DNA of 64,000 nucleotides from Spodoptera frugiperda (lineage: Eukaryota > Arthropoda > Insecta > Lepidoptera > Noctuidae). This document shows, piece by piece, positions 46,567 through 57,080 of the stretch. The stretch lies in assembly GCF_023101765.2 (NCBI RefSeq), contig NC_064227.1, forward strand, positions 6,023,592-6,087,591, read 5' to 3'. The notes below the pieces were generated by a model. It ran no database searches. It was not told the origin of the DNA and saw only the letters and a list, made by a program, of their open reading frames with translations. The translations under genes were made by a program, and so were the position numbers. How positions within the stretch are numbered: position 1 is the stretch's first letter; every line of letters starts with the position of its first letter.

Positions 46567-46795
46567 GGTGCATTTCCATCAGAGATGTGCTATACTACGT
46601 TGCTGTGGATGTGTTCGGTTTCCACCTATCAAATTCATTGGTACCTACATATAGCACTGGTGGAAACGGACTCGGGTAAGCTATGTTTTTTGTATGGAAA
46701 GATGCGTGCTATGGATCGCTTACCTCCATATACATCGCATACTCGACCTGCGCATCTTCCTCGCACAGCTATATAGCTCAGTATCAGTCTACTTA
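46567..46795 (+). mobile_element. MITE family D, 3' truncated
   Basis: Starts GGTGCATTTCCATCAGAGAT and GTGCTATACTACGTTGCTGT, continues TAGCACTGGTGGAAACGGAC and ATGGAAAGATGCGTGCTATG, and breaks off after CTCAGTATCAGT, losing the right terminal repeat. Confidence 0.8.
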
Positions 46796-46994
46796 GACAG
46801 ACTGATAAAAAACTAAATTAACTACTAAATTGGCTAGGTAAGCCTAGTCTAAGCTAAACAATAAATTACTTACAATATAATAAATAGTCAACACTAAATA
46901 AGACGAAATATTACTTAAATAAACTATACAAAACGAGTTACCATAAACTAATTATAAAAACATTGTATGATACATATATTAAAAATAAATACTA

Positions 46995-47050
46995 AAAATT
47001 AATAATAAATATAACACATAGGCATATGTGTTATATTTATTATTAATTTT
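46995..47050. repeat. perfect hairpin, 26-bp arms and 4-base loop
   Basis: The bases 46995-47020 and 47025-47050 are exact reverse complements around GGCA. The arms are AT-rich with one ACACATA core. It lies 36 bp left of the pogo-like element at 47087. A perfect palindrome of this length is unstable, which implies recent origin or an assembly artefact. Confidence 0.9.
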
Positions 47051-47086
47051 ATAATATAAATATATAATATATATAAAAATATAATA

Positions 47087-47745
47087 CAGTGTAGTCCGTT
47101 TAGTACGACTTCGCATATAGCAACCAACCGTTTTTAGCGACGAAAGTTTAGGCATTTGTTTGGTTTTAGTATAAACTTGCATAAATAGACATTCGTTTAT
47201 TACGACTCCGCTTACAACGACCATCCGCTTTTAACGACCGAATTTCACACATAATTGTCCGGTTACAACGATACAACGACGAGAGTTGCCGTATTTACAA
47301 ATAATTCATAGAAAAGAATGAAATAAATGAATAGCTATCTCAACTCTCGCCCCGGCGACGCCAAAATAAAACCAGAAAACAAAAATTACAGACTTTTTGC
47401 ATTAAATTTAAAGTTGTTAGAATAGATTTACACTTACATAACTAATACTCGTAAACCTCAATAATTATTAAATTACTTAGTTCAAAATTTTCTCAATAGA
47501 AGTCTCCAACAATTTTTTTTATAAGAAAGCGGTACATTACTCGTCCTTACATAATTTGAATAATTAATAAATGACTATTTTGATTAAAATGAGTTTTTTT
47601 TTATCTGTTCATCATTTAAACGGGCATTTAACTGTAATATCTGTTATATAAAAACAATTTTTTTTCTGTTCGTTTAATACGACTTCCGGTTAGTACGACG
47701 TAATGTCACCGGTCCCTTGGCAGTCGTTATAACCGGATTCTACTA
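47087..47745. mobile_element. pogo/Tigger-like non-autonomous transposon
   Basis: Starts CAGTGTAGTCCGTTTAGTAC after TA (47085-47086). It ends GTCGTTATAACCGGATTCTA plus CTA before TA (47746-47747). The terminal repeats match at 17 of 24 positions, and a TA target duplication with CAGT-type ends is the mark of the pogo/Tigger branch of IS630-Tc1-mariner. Subterminal motifs of the form CG.TTA..ACGAC recur about six times on the inner side. There is no transposase frame in 659 bp. Confidence 0.8.
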
Positions 47746-48804
47746 TAAAATATATAAATAAATATGAATGGAAGCAAACAAATATAATTATAATGAATAA
47801 AATTATAATAAAAATACTTAATATATATTCTAATATACTACTAAACACATATATACACTAGAATATTGAAATAACCAAATACTAATTAATTCGAATACGA
47901 CATTAAATTAATACAAAAAGCCCTTCCTCTCTCCTACGAATTTTATATTTTGCTGTGCCCGACAGGGTCCATAATTGTGACTTAATACTGTATTTTTTAA
48001 CACCTGTGTACATTATGGATGCAATAAATACTTGAATACTTGAATACTGGCAACCGTAATCGTAACCAATCAGAGGATTAATTTTATTATGGTAACTATT
48101 GCTTATCTCTTTCTCTTTTCTCTCTGTGTGTCGCTAAGTAAGAGAGTAAGAGCAAGAGTCTCTCTCTGACCAAGATTTTTTTGAATTTCAGTCCTCAGCC
48201 AGCTTACATTTTGGATGATTTTCCCCTAAAAAAATAAGTTCCTATAAAGAAGTTCGAAGCGAAGCACTTACAGCACAAACAGCAAAAAGAGTCATCAAAC
48301 CTTATCACACAGCCATAAGAGCTATATTCAAACTTCCCCAACATCAAAAGGCGTTCTTAAGGTTATGTAGACGCGATACAATGTTAGGTATTGAATCGAT
48401 GAGCAAATCATTTATCGATGTGATGTATCAATGAGATGACATACGGACGGACAGACTAGTGTGTACATCTGTCATTAGTCTGTCATTCTTAGTAGGTAAT
48501 GAGTAAGAAGTAGTTTGTAGTAGATGTTTGTCAGTTTTTGAATGAAAATCTAGTTTTAGTCGCATCAGCTAGGCTATTCAGTAACTTTTAATTCGAGAGA
48601 TTGAAGTGAACTTTAGAGTGACGCTATGTCATTGGTTGCGAGTAAAATCTCGACCAATGACGCGAGAATGTGATCGAGCTCAATTCTAAAGGTTCGAATT
48701 CAGTTACAGAATAGCTTAGAGGCCTTACAATGTAAGTCATGGTAAAATTTTATTAGCAAATTAACGGATGATGTCATAAATCCTACATCGCACTTATGAA
48801 GAAT
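47746..48804. other. non-coding DNA inside the H pair
   Basis: No gene is recognised. 48205-48232 (TTTTGGATGATTTTCCCC then TAAAAAAATAAG) is a repeat A tail fragment. A CTCTCT/AGAGAG-rich patch occurs at about 48110-48170. Confidence 0.5.
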
Positions 48805-48920
48805 GCATGTGAATAAACATGGATAGATAAATCCCAACGAACAACAGTTGGGCAGAAAGCCCACTAGGCACAATCACCTCGCCTGATCGGAGGATCCTCC
48901 TTTTCTTAGAGAGCTTTACT
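48805..48920 (-). repeat. family H copy (right member of an inverted pair)
   Basis: CATGTGAATAAACATGGATA, ATCCCAACGAACAACAGTTG, GGCAGAAAGCCC, GGAGGATCCTCC (48889-48900), TTTTCTTAGAGAGCTTTACT. This is the reverse complement of 43908-44024. Confidence 0.75.
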
Positions 48921-49253
48921 ATTGACATTTGATTGATCCTATGAACAAATTTCTTCATTTCAAACTTTATATTCCTATAAAGAACACCTCACATAAAACT
49001 ACGTAACAAAACATGCACATACTAGGAATCTACAGCATCCTACTTAGACGCGAGCCCCTGCCAACATTTCCGCGTGATACGATATACTATATCACCTCTG
49101 ACGATACGTTTTTTCGTATGCCCGTGATGTAAATATCGTCACGTTAGGAGTAGCCACGCCAACTCGTTTTATCATCATTATTCCGATACGCATTTGTTAC
49201 ACAAGGTGTTACAGAATGGGGGATTCTTTGGATTGTAGCTAATGATAAGGTCT

Positions 49254-49442
49254 TTTTTTAAGGGGGGAAATCTTCCAGTGAGTTCTCCTGCCTTGACCGA
49301 GGCGATAGGGAGTATCAGACTGTTACTGACTAAAAACCACCCCGTTCCTACTTCTGCTCTACAAGCTGGAGTCCCGGTAACCAGCTAGGTAGTCTGCAGC
49401 TACGGGGTAGTCCTCAGCTCCGGTGTAGTCTGCAACTCCGGG
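49254..49442 (-). repeat. repeat A copy with repeated 5' end
   Basis: A complete minus-oriented A copy (TTAAGGGGGGAAATCTTCCA to GGTAGTCTGCAGCTACGG). It is followed by two more partial head units, GGTAGTCCTCAGCTCCGG and TGTAGTCTGCAACTCCGG, so the 18-bp head is present three times in tandem. Confidence 0.8.
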
Positions 49443-49468
49443 AATGATAAGGTTTAACACTAAAAAAC

Positions 49469-49499
49469 TGTAAACGCACCCACGACACAGAAGGAAACC
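49469..49499 (+). repeat. SINE-1 3' fragment
   Basis: CTGTAAACGCACCCACGACA and CAGAAGGAAA match the end of SINE-1. Confidence 0.6.
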
Positions 49500-50235
49500 T
49501 TTCTTTCCAGATCGATCTTGCAGACAGACAAACAAAAAGACACGAATTGGGATTTCTTTTTATATTAAGTAAGATAATCAATAGGATATTAAGTAATATT
49601 ATTAACATTAACCAATGTTTTTCAAAAATTCTATTAATTTTAGAAAATTTTAGTTCTTGGTTTTATACTTTTTGGGCTAGAGGACGACTATATTTCCAGT
49701 AGGTTGCGTGACGTCGCCGCGTCTGCGCACGCTGCTCATGATGAGAGTCCCTGTGACTCGAAACTAGTAGAGCTTTTCTCCATTAATTTACGTGGTTTTT
49801 TTAGTCGTCGTGTTTTTTTTTTAGATAATGACGACTATAGGGGTATTCTGAACACGCTGTAAACTGTTATATATTTCTGTCCGTGTATATCTGCCAATTT
49901 TGGACGCTTGGTGTTATTTTGGAGGGGACAGCTGATGTGTCTGCTATTGTGTAGGTGTTGTTACGATATCACACGTAATACTATGCTGGATTGATTGGGA
50001 ATTAGGGTTATTTTTGTCTGACTGATTGTCTAGTATTTTTGTACGTATTATGTTAAAGGGAAGGGTTATTTTTGATGACAAACTAACCTTCTTTTCTAAG
50101 GCACTTGGTACATTCTTTTTTAATCTAGTATGGTTTTATAACTGGTAGCTGGGGTCATTGTATCCAGCTGTATTTAATGAAATGAAAATCTTACATACCA
50201 ACTACCGAATTTGTAAACCTGTCTTAATCCATTCT
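49500..50235. other. non-coding DNA with a GC-rich patch
   Basis: No gene is recognised. 49703-49745 is GC-rich (GTGACGTCGCCGCG, TCTGCGCACGC) with a CRE-like and an NRF-1-like half site. On the minus strand an ATG at about 49741 opens only 20 codons before a stop, without a splice donor. Confidence 0.45.
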
Positions 50236-50345
50236 GTACCCTCAGTACGAGCTTGCTTTACGTTTAAAGTAATCGAAACAAGAGCGTGTTCGGCGCTCTG
50301 ATTGGTCGGCTCGAATACCAACCAACTAATCAGAGCGACGAACAG
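50236..50345 (+). mobile_element. MITE family E, left part
   Basis: GTACCCTCAGTACGAGCTTG, CTTTACGTTTAAAGTAATCG, GAGCGTGTTCGGCGCTCTGA and CCAACTAATCAGAGCGACGA are present. The inner inverted pair CGCTCTGATTGG / CTAATCAGAGCG is visible; the right terminal repeat is missing. Confidence 0.65.
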
Positions 50346-51944
50346 CAAATTTATAGTAAGACCACTGAATCAACTCTGCTTTTGACGGAAACTCCATACA
50401 GCTTACTATGTCCAAAATCAATCTATCTATATCTCAAGATTTTAGCTAGAGATAGTATTTACTTCAGGTGTAAATGATCACTCATGGGAAAGGTTTGATA
50501 ATCATTCAGAAATTAATGGTCTCTCTGATTATTGTGTGTAATTGATTATGTACTTCTCCCCTGAGAGTAGCCTGCTAGGTCGACGACCTACTAAATGATG
50601 AACAAATGAATCATTCAGCTAATAGTTACTAGGTAACCTATAAGAGAGTTTTTGGATTTTCCAGTTCTATTTTTAAATAGATTTTAGCGTTGGTTGTTTG
50701 AAATGCAACATACTCTAGTGGTATTTAGACGCTCGTTTCAACGCGAAGAATCTAATCATGAAACAAAGATGAGAAACGTGGTTAAGTCAGGAGTTTAGAG
50801 TGTAAAAGTGAACCAAATTAAGCAGATCTGTGTCATTCGACCACAAGCCCAACACGTGCACGTATCAATAATACTTTATTACTACCAATGGATCTCTATA
50901 ATTATAATTATAAGGCAGATATTTAGCGTATATTTTGTCAGTAAACGTCTTTAGTTCCTTGACAACGTAAGCAGCTCGTCTGCGCTGTTGTTGCTCGGTA
51001 GCCACGCGATCTGGCTGCGCGCCAGCGCATGCGCACAGAAATAGACCAAGCGACACTTTCCATGTGGTTTAATTGCCTATACAAGCGAATTTTATCAAGT
51101 ATTTTTATATTAATAATTGTTGAATTTTTAACACCCGGATATTGGTCGTTGTTTTTTGACACTTAGATCGATTCCTTTTTTTCTTTTAACAGCTGTTTTG
51201 GTGATAATTTAGGCGTGAATTTATTTTATAGGTTAAGTGTCATGGCGTCTTTTTTATTAACTGTTATTGTCAGTTAGATATTTTATGTTAGAGTCGTAGA
51301 TAGGACATAAGCGGCTACGCTATATAGGTCGTATAATGATAGAAATAAAAGCTAATTTTGTGGTATTCTAGCAAATGTAGGTTACCGTACGTTTTCACAG
51401 TACAATGCGATTCTCATTATGATTATATGAATAGATCTAACAACAATCTGTTTGTTCATACACGTGTATGTTGTTCATGAACGTTTGATAATTAGGTCGA
51501 ATAAATATTTATATATTTTGAACATGAAAAGACAGGAATTTGTGCGATCTTTGATCTGAAAGCCATTTAGAATACATTTATTTATGCGTCAATAATGTGC
51601 AAAACAAAAAGTAGGTAATATTAGTCACAACTACACGAGGATTTAAAAATACAATGAGGGAAATACAACATGTCATTTCATTTTCCAGAGAGTCATATTG
51701 GAAAAATAAACTAATGGATATTTCATTGTAGGTTTTCAGTTTTCAGAATGCTATTACAATATTAGCACTTTTTAATTGAATAGAACAAGAGGATCAAAGA
51801 AATAAGAGTATTAACCAAACTGCTGCAAGTCCTGTTAGCCTGGATCTATAATATAGAACCATGAAATCATGGAACACTGAAAGCTGTGAAGTTGCTGTGC
51901 AAGGAAGATGTGCACTTTGAAGCTGTGAAGATGCCATTAACAGA
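50346..51944. other. non-coding DNA with one GC-rich motif block
   Basis: No gene is recognised. The block at about 50990-51045 is GC-rich and holds the NRF-1-like site listed separately. The minus frames across it (50865-51056 and 50938-51162) have no recognisable domain or donor. Confidence 0.45.
51025..51034. promoter_or_regulatory. NRF-1/Ewg-like palindrome
   Basis: GCGCATGCGC, identical to the site at 5707, inside TGCGCGCCA...CACAG. It is a possible promoter element for either strand. Confidence 0.35.
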
Positions 51945-52091
51945 AGGAAAACGCATCCATTTCAAAAAAAAAAATAGCTTAGCTGAGTGCCTTTCCATCA
52001 GTGCTGAGCCATGTGTAGTAATGAATATGATTGATGGAAGCCAAACGCATCCACAGCGACGTAGCATAGCACATCTCTGGTGGAAAAGCAC
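51945..52091 (-). mobile_element. MITE family D, right-truncated, minus orientation
   Basis: TAGCTTAGCTGAGTGCCTTT, CCATCAGTGCTGAGCCATGT, CAAACGCATCCACAGCGACG and CATAGCACATCTCTGGTGGA, ending AAAAGCAC. The D left terminal repeat (here at the right) is well preserved. Both strand frames at 51867-52131 are repeat read-through. Confidence 0.8.
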
Positions 52092-52277
52092 TCATAATGG
52101 ATTTTGTTTTTACGAGATGGCTCTAAAGTAGTGTGAGGTAATATCTATCTAAACATCTAAACACTAGTCATTTCTCTACAAACAAAGAAGAAAGACCTGA
52201 GTTTTTCTTAACCCCGGAAAATTCTTGTTCGACAGTTTTCATTACTGATCACTGTGATGACGAATAGTGGGTGTATC

Positions 52278-52318
52278 TACGTCCATCTCTGCCTACACCT
52301 TCTTGTAATAAGCGTGAT
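52278..52318 (+). repeat. SINE-2 3' fragment
   Basis: CATCTCTGCCTACACCTTCT and AAGCGTGATG match the SINE-2 3' end. Confidence 0.55.
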
Positions 52319-52653
52319 GCAAAGTTTATTATTCGTAGAAAGAAATTATGATTTGTTGACAGCCGACATCATTGATGAGCTGACGTCGCGAGTCGTGATA
52401 AAACGTTAAATATTTTCAGATCGAAATCCAGTTTTTTGTACATCAAGTCTGTCTGGAGTATTTTTAACGTAATGTTTGTTTGATTTTATTTGTGGCTAAT
52501 GTATTATACCTATGTGAAATATTGTCTAGGTACATGATTTATGGAATGCAGTGGATTCTGGAATGGATTTTTTTGGTTAATGATGTTGAAGGTAATGTAG
52601 TCTGAGTTTAAAATGAATAAGTGAACTTTTACTGGAGTGTGCTACCTGCTTAT

Positions 52654-52754
52654 TGTCGTACTCAGAGTCATTTAAGTCTTTGATTGCTAATAGAAAACTG
52701 TTGAAGGCAAATCCTCCGCTAACGTCGGTCACCGGTGACCACCACAGCGTTCAA
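52654..52754 (-). repeat. repeat G/Q copy, minus orientation
   Basis: TTGTCGTACTCAGAGTCATT (Q terminal motif) continues into AAGTCTTTGATTGCTAATAG, AAATCCTCCGCTAACGTCGG and GGTCACCGGTGACC, then ACCACAGCGTTCAA. It joins the Q and G blocks in one element. Confidence 0.65.
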
Positions 52755-52928
52755 TGTGTTAATGGATAATTAACCCAATCTTTAGCATACCTGTTTTCGC
52801 TTCATCCACATGGGCACTCAGGAACTGTTTAAGTTCATGAATGCTCGTTGCAGTTAAAGGTAACTTAACTTTAGCACAATACTTTAGATATGTCGCCGAT
52901 CTGGTCACTATACCTATGTCCTGCCTAG

Positions 52929-52943
52929 GGCGCCCTCTACCGA
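52929..52943 (-). promoter_or_regulatory. CTCF-like site
   Basis: The minus strand reads TCGGTAGAGGGCGCC. The core YAGRKGGCRSY is complete; 13 of 15 consensus positions match. Confidence 0.4.
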
Positions 52944-53978
52944 CGGCGATATTTTCTATATTTGTATACCAATAATTTGGTTGATAATTTTAAATAAGTT
53001 TTATTATATTTTACGTATACATATGGTTATATATTTTATTCTATTAATTTATTGTAATATCTACTTTGACTGTAAAAGGTCAACTATTGATGGTTTCCAC
53101 TCCTCTTATAGTAAATCTGGATGTCACATAGTTTTATAAGACACACAAACATGCAAAATAATAATTTATTATCATTATAATTTACCTGCAATAACACGGA
53201 GGTCAATCATGCCACGACACATACCTGTGAAATAACAATACACATTTAATATAAACATTATTACATGACAGGTTAAGCTACACTAGTCGAGGTTTGAGTT
53301 TGGATGGGTGGTCTCTTGCAACTTCTTCCTGTTTTCAGTGCACAAACCTGTACGATAGCCGTTTTGGACAGTCCAAAGTTCGTTTCTGACATATCTCAGT
53401 TTTGAATGTGGAGGACGTATTTTTATACGCTATTTACAAAATCTGGCATTCAAAGTTGTTAAAAATCCTCAGCACCAAGAAAAACAAAATGATTTTAATT
53501 TTGAAATTGAAATTCTCAGTAAAACATTAGGTATTGGGTGTCCTTCGTAATATATTTTTATATTGGACTCACAAAACTTTCGATAAATTGGTGTTACAAT
53601 TTTAAACAGGTAAATACACATCTGTCCATCCCCTACCTATACGAAGATTCAACAAAAACCAACATTAAAAATTTAACCCAACAAACATGTCGATAAAAAA
53701 ATATTTAGAACAAAAATCAGTTACAATTATAAACCACATAAACTTTTAAAAATTAGTTAAACGTTCACTTAAACCTAATAATAGGTACAATTTAAAATCT
53801 AGATCCATTAGAACGCTGTTTAAGTACTAAAATACCGTGACATGGAAAATGGTCAAATATGTATAGAGCACGTTTCTTTATATATATCGGTTTTCACTTA
53901 ATGTACGTACAAGTAGTATTTAACGTTTAATGTTAACATATTTATTTAACGTTGGTGTTTTAAAATTAATAAACTTTG
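52944..53978. other. non-coding single-copy DNA
   Basis: No gene, RNA or repeat is recognised in this AT-rich kilobase. Confidence 0.5.
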
Positions 53979-54288
53979 TCGTGGTGGCTCGGAGATTTAA
54001 ACCCATGGTGTGTCGGAACGCAGATCCACGCAAGACGTTTTCCAGAGATTTTCTATTGTTTTCGATACGATACGAAAGGTGCCCCGCTTCTTATGTATGT
54101 CTCGTTTTCCGAGTTATAGGTATGTATTTTCTAAGATTATTTAGACACCAATACGAAACGGTAAAGGAAAACATCGTGACGAAACCTGGGCTTATCATTT
54201 TCTGATTATGAGTTTGAAATCGCCAACCCGCATTGAGCAAGCGTGGTGATTAATGCTCAAACCTCCGTATGAGAAGAGGGTTTTGGTA
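53979..54288 (+). repeat. SINE-3 copy, full length with decayed head
   Basis: GTGGTGGCTCGGAGATTTAA (A-box region), a degraded B-box zone, TTTTCCGAGTTATAGGTATG, TTATTTAGACACCAATACGA, GGAAAACATCGTGACGAAAC, CGCCAACCCGCATTGAGCAA and the end CTCAAACCTCCGTATGAGAA. The 91-codon frame is SINE sequence. Confidence 0.8.
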
Positions 54289-54940
54289 AAGTAAGAAAAA
54301 CCAAACTGAAATGAAACATAAGTAAGTAATAATTTATTAATATGTTAGAATAGAAATACCGACACAACTACGGAAGTATTTACCTACCTTAAAAGGTAAT
54401 AATACCAATAATTTTAATAAAACCTACCTACCGTTTGTGTACGATAAATTATTCAAATAAATTTTGTAAACAATTATACTAATGATTAATTTGAAATTGA
54501 CGAGTGACACGCATAGTAACTACCTACGGAACTAAATGGACTAGACCAGGGATGGCAAACCTTTAATTTTGGATCATTATTTTTGTTAGTACATCATTGA
54601 AAATACAACCTTTATTTTTAATGTTGTAAAATTTATAATTGTTACTGGGAGGTTGGCACCACTTTTTTTCTCTCTCTGTTCCGTCATGGCGGCAAAGCTG
54701 TTGTAATTGTAAAAGTTTAACTCAATATAATTCTATTATTTCTATTATTATATCCACCTTTTAAAATCGACAGTTTTGAATAGATGTTTATGACCTCAGT
54801 CATAGATGAGCCATAAAATGATTTTGTTAATTTCCTTTTGTACTAATTATCTCATCTTTAATACTATTCTTTTCTGAAAATAACGACTTGAAGGCCTAGG
54901 TCCTGCTGGGTCTTGGCCTAGCCATAATAATTTATAGTGG

Positions 54941-55092
54941 AATTTTTTTGAAGAGGGGAATTTCATCCAATGATTTTTCCCGCTTTGGGCGAGGGAGTGT
55001 CAGACTCTTACTGACTGAAAACTACCCCGTTCCTACTCTTGCTTTTCGAGTCGGGGCCGAGGTAAACCCGCTAGGTAGTCCGCAGCTCCGGG
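54941..55092 (-). repeat. repeat A copy with 10-bp target-site duplication
   Basis: A minus-oriented A element from a T run (its A tail) to GTCCGCAGCTCCGGG, flanked on both sides by TTTATAGTGG (54931-54940 and 55093-55102). A perfect 10-bp duplication plus an A-rich 3' tail is the signature of LINE-machinery retroposition, which settles the class of family A. Confidence 0.85.
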
Positions 55093-55102
55093 TTTATAGT
55101 GG

Positions 55103-55167
55103 CATAAGGCAGGAGTAGAAACGAAGTGGTTTTTAGTCAGTAAGAATATGACAATCCCTGGGTTAGT
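55103..55167 (+). repeat. repeat A fragment, plus orientation
   Basis: GGCAGGAGTAGAAACGAAGT and TTTTTAGTCAGTAAGAATAT match the middle of A. It lies head to head with the 54941-55092 copy. Confidence 0.65.
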
Positions 55168-55479
55168 CTCAGTCATTCTTCCTTACAAACACATAAATAA
55201 ATTATGCTATTTGTAACTCTGTAACGTGCCCAAAATATTGTGTTGCGTGTCGTTAAAGACACGTGAGCCAATGGTTGGTCATCCCTGGACGAGGCTAACT
55301 ATACCCTAAGGCAAGCGGCATTATAATTACAGGGCGGCAATGAACTCAGTTTAGTAATTAATACTCTATAGTTACCAGTTAATAGTTAAATACCTTTTTG
55401 GGGTTATGTCTATAGTTAAGTAAAGAGTTAATATAAGTCAGTTTTTTAAGGTGTAAGCCTATGTATATGTATGCCATCG
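55168..55479. other. non-coding DNA
   Basis: Nothing is recognised beyond AT-rich sequence. Confidence 0.45.
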
Positions 55480-55562
55480 CTGTGGCCCATGAACACCCGA
55501 AACACCAGAGGTGTTACAAGTGCGTTGCTGGCCTTTTGGGGTGTTAGTAATTGAAGGAATAC
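55480..55562 (+). repeat. repeat B middle fragment
   Basis: CCATGAACACCCGAAACACC, AGAGGTGTTACAAGTGCGTT and GCTGGCCTTTTGGGGTGTTA match the B middle. The frame 55511-55732 starts inside it. Confidence 0.7.
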
Positions 55563-55959
55563 TGATTGCGTCTTATAGCTTTTTTCCAGGAATTTTACCC
55601 TCCTTGAGCATTTACATGTATTCAAATAAAGGTATTAAACAACAATTCGATAAGGAAAGTGTTTTAAAGATTAAGGGCTATTTACTACAGTGGAATTTGT
55701 TCCAGTCTAAATTAGCGATTTTGAAAATCTAAATGTAGACTTTTGACGCTGATTGTATCAACCGATGATATCTAGTCTAAAATTGTAAACATAAGAAATA
55801 TAATTACATCACACAGAAACAACTAAAGAATAACACCAAAACTGTCCTACAGTTCTGCTTACCTCACAACTACACAAGGAAGTAGATAACAAGTGATGAC
55901 ACGTATTGTGTTTCAAACAAACATAGGTTGAGCTCTCCATACTAAAGCAAAATGGTCAC

Positions 55960-55974
55960 AACGCCATCTATCGG
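55960..55974 (-). promoter_or_regulatory. CTCF-like site
   Basis: The minus strand reads CCGATAGATGGCGTT. The TAGATGGCG core fits both fly and vertebrate CTCF patterns; 12 of 15 consensus positions match. A GCGCTCTATCGCCGGCGACG block 60 bp to the right is GC-rich. Confidence 0.3.
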
Positions 55975-56489
55975 AGAGGTCTGTGAAACATGGCGTTGTT
56001 CGTATTATGGAGCGCTCTATCGCCGGCGACGATAGTACTTGGCGCTAAAGGTCGACTTGACATTCCCATAGATTTGTAGGGACAATGCTGCTTATTGGGT
56101 TAATTATTTATTTATAAATATGTTTGTATGATGAATATCATATTGTGTTTGTTTTTCTTTAATGAAAGGGGTGAGAGTGTTTTCTTTGAATTGTTTATTT
56201 GAGTATTAACTTGTGTAGATATAAGAAAAGTTCTGCTTAGTAATCAAAAAGACCAAGAATACGAATAAAAAGATGCAAATATAGAAGAATCGCTAATAAT
56301 GAAGAGATGGTAAGGAACATTATTCAGAACAGAACTTTTCATTGCAGTCATTGCTGTCCAGTTTGTGTTTTTCATACACCACTCATATAACGAAAGAGAA
56401 AAAGTCCAAATTCTTTGATAATGATATGTTGATAATAAAATAATTGTTATTTTTAGAAGGGACAAAGAAATACCTAACAACTTTTAGGT

Positions 56490-56529
56490 AACTGTTTTCC
56501 GAAAGACAGTTTTTTTTCCGAAAGACATA
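56490..56529. repeat. two-unit tandem repeat
   Basis: TTTTCCGAAAGACA occurs twice in a row, separated by GTTTT; the first unit also forms an AACTGT/ACAGTT inverted pair. Confidence 0.6.
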
Positions 56530-56855
56530 ATTTTTAATTTAATTCGGAATTTAGGAAATTAAAGACTTATTTCGAGAGGGGATTTCATTTCAAAACTGCC
56601 TATAATTAACTTTTTTATACAAGTTTTAAATACTTTATATATTATGTAAGAGATTTATCCATTATTTCTGAATAACGGTGAGAATATTGAAATATCAGTG
56701 GAGCGTCAGTAGCTAATGAGGTTATCTAGAGTGGTAGGCAGAGCCGTTATCTCGTACATCGTATATTTATGAAACTTGAATCTATTGCATCGGATATAGG
56801 TATCCATTAATGTTAGAACATTGTTAGTTCCACTGAATCATTAGATAATGTAAAA
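56530..56855. other. non-coding DNA
   Basis: GGTAGGCAGAGCC at 56732-56744 is a SINE-2 scrap. Nothing else is recognised. Confidence 0.45.
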
Positions 56856-57080
56856 GTGGTGGTGGCCCGGAGGTTTAAGACGCCCATTTCTCATGCTTGA
56901 GGGTACGAGGTTCGAAACCTACTAACGGCAAAGTACTAATGTGACTTTTTCCGAGTTATATAAATACTTTCTAAAATTATTTAGACATCACTGACAAACG
57001 ATGAAGGAAAACATCGTGAGGAAACCTGGGCTTATAAATTCGAATTATAATTTTGAAATCGCCAACCCGCATTGAGCAAC
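56856..57080 (+). repeat. SINE-3 copy with intact B box
   Basis: GTGGTGGCCCGGAGGTTTAA (A-box region) and GGTACGAGGTTCGAAACCTA (perfect B box GGTTCGAAACC) form the tRNA-like head. The body TTTTTCCGAGTTATATAAAT, GGAAAACATCGTGAGGAAAC and CGCCAACCCGCATTGAGCAA follows. It is truncated before the last 60 bases seen at 54288. Confidence 0.8.

Noticed and set aside
51867..52131. Overlapping 74- and 81-codon frames on both strands
   Set aside because: Both are read-through of MITE D.
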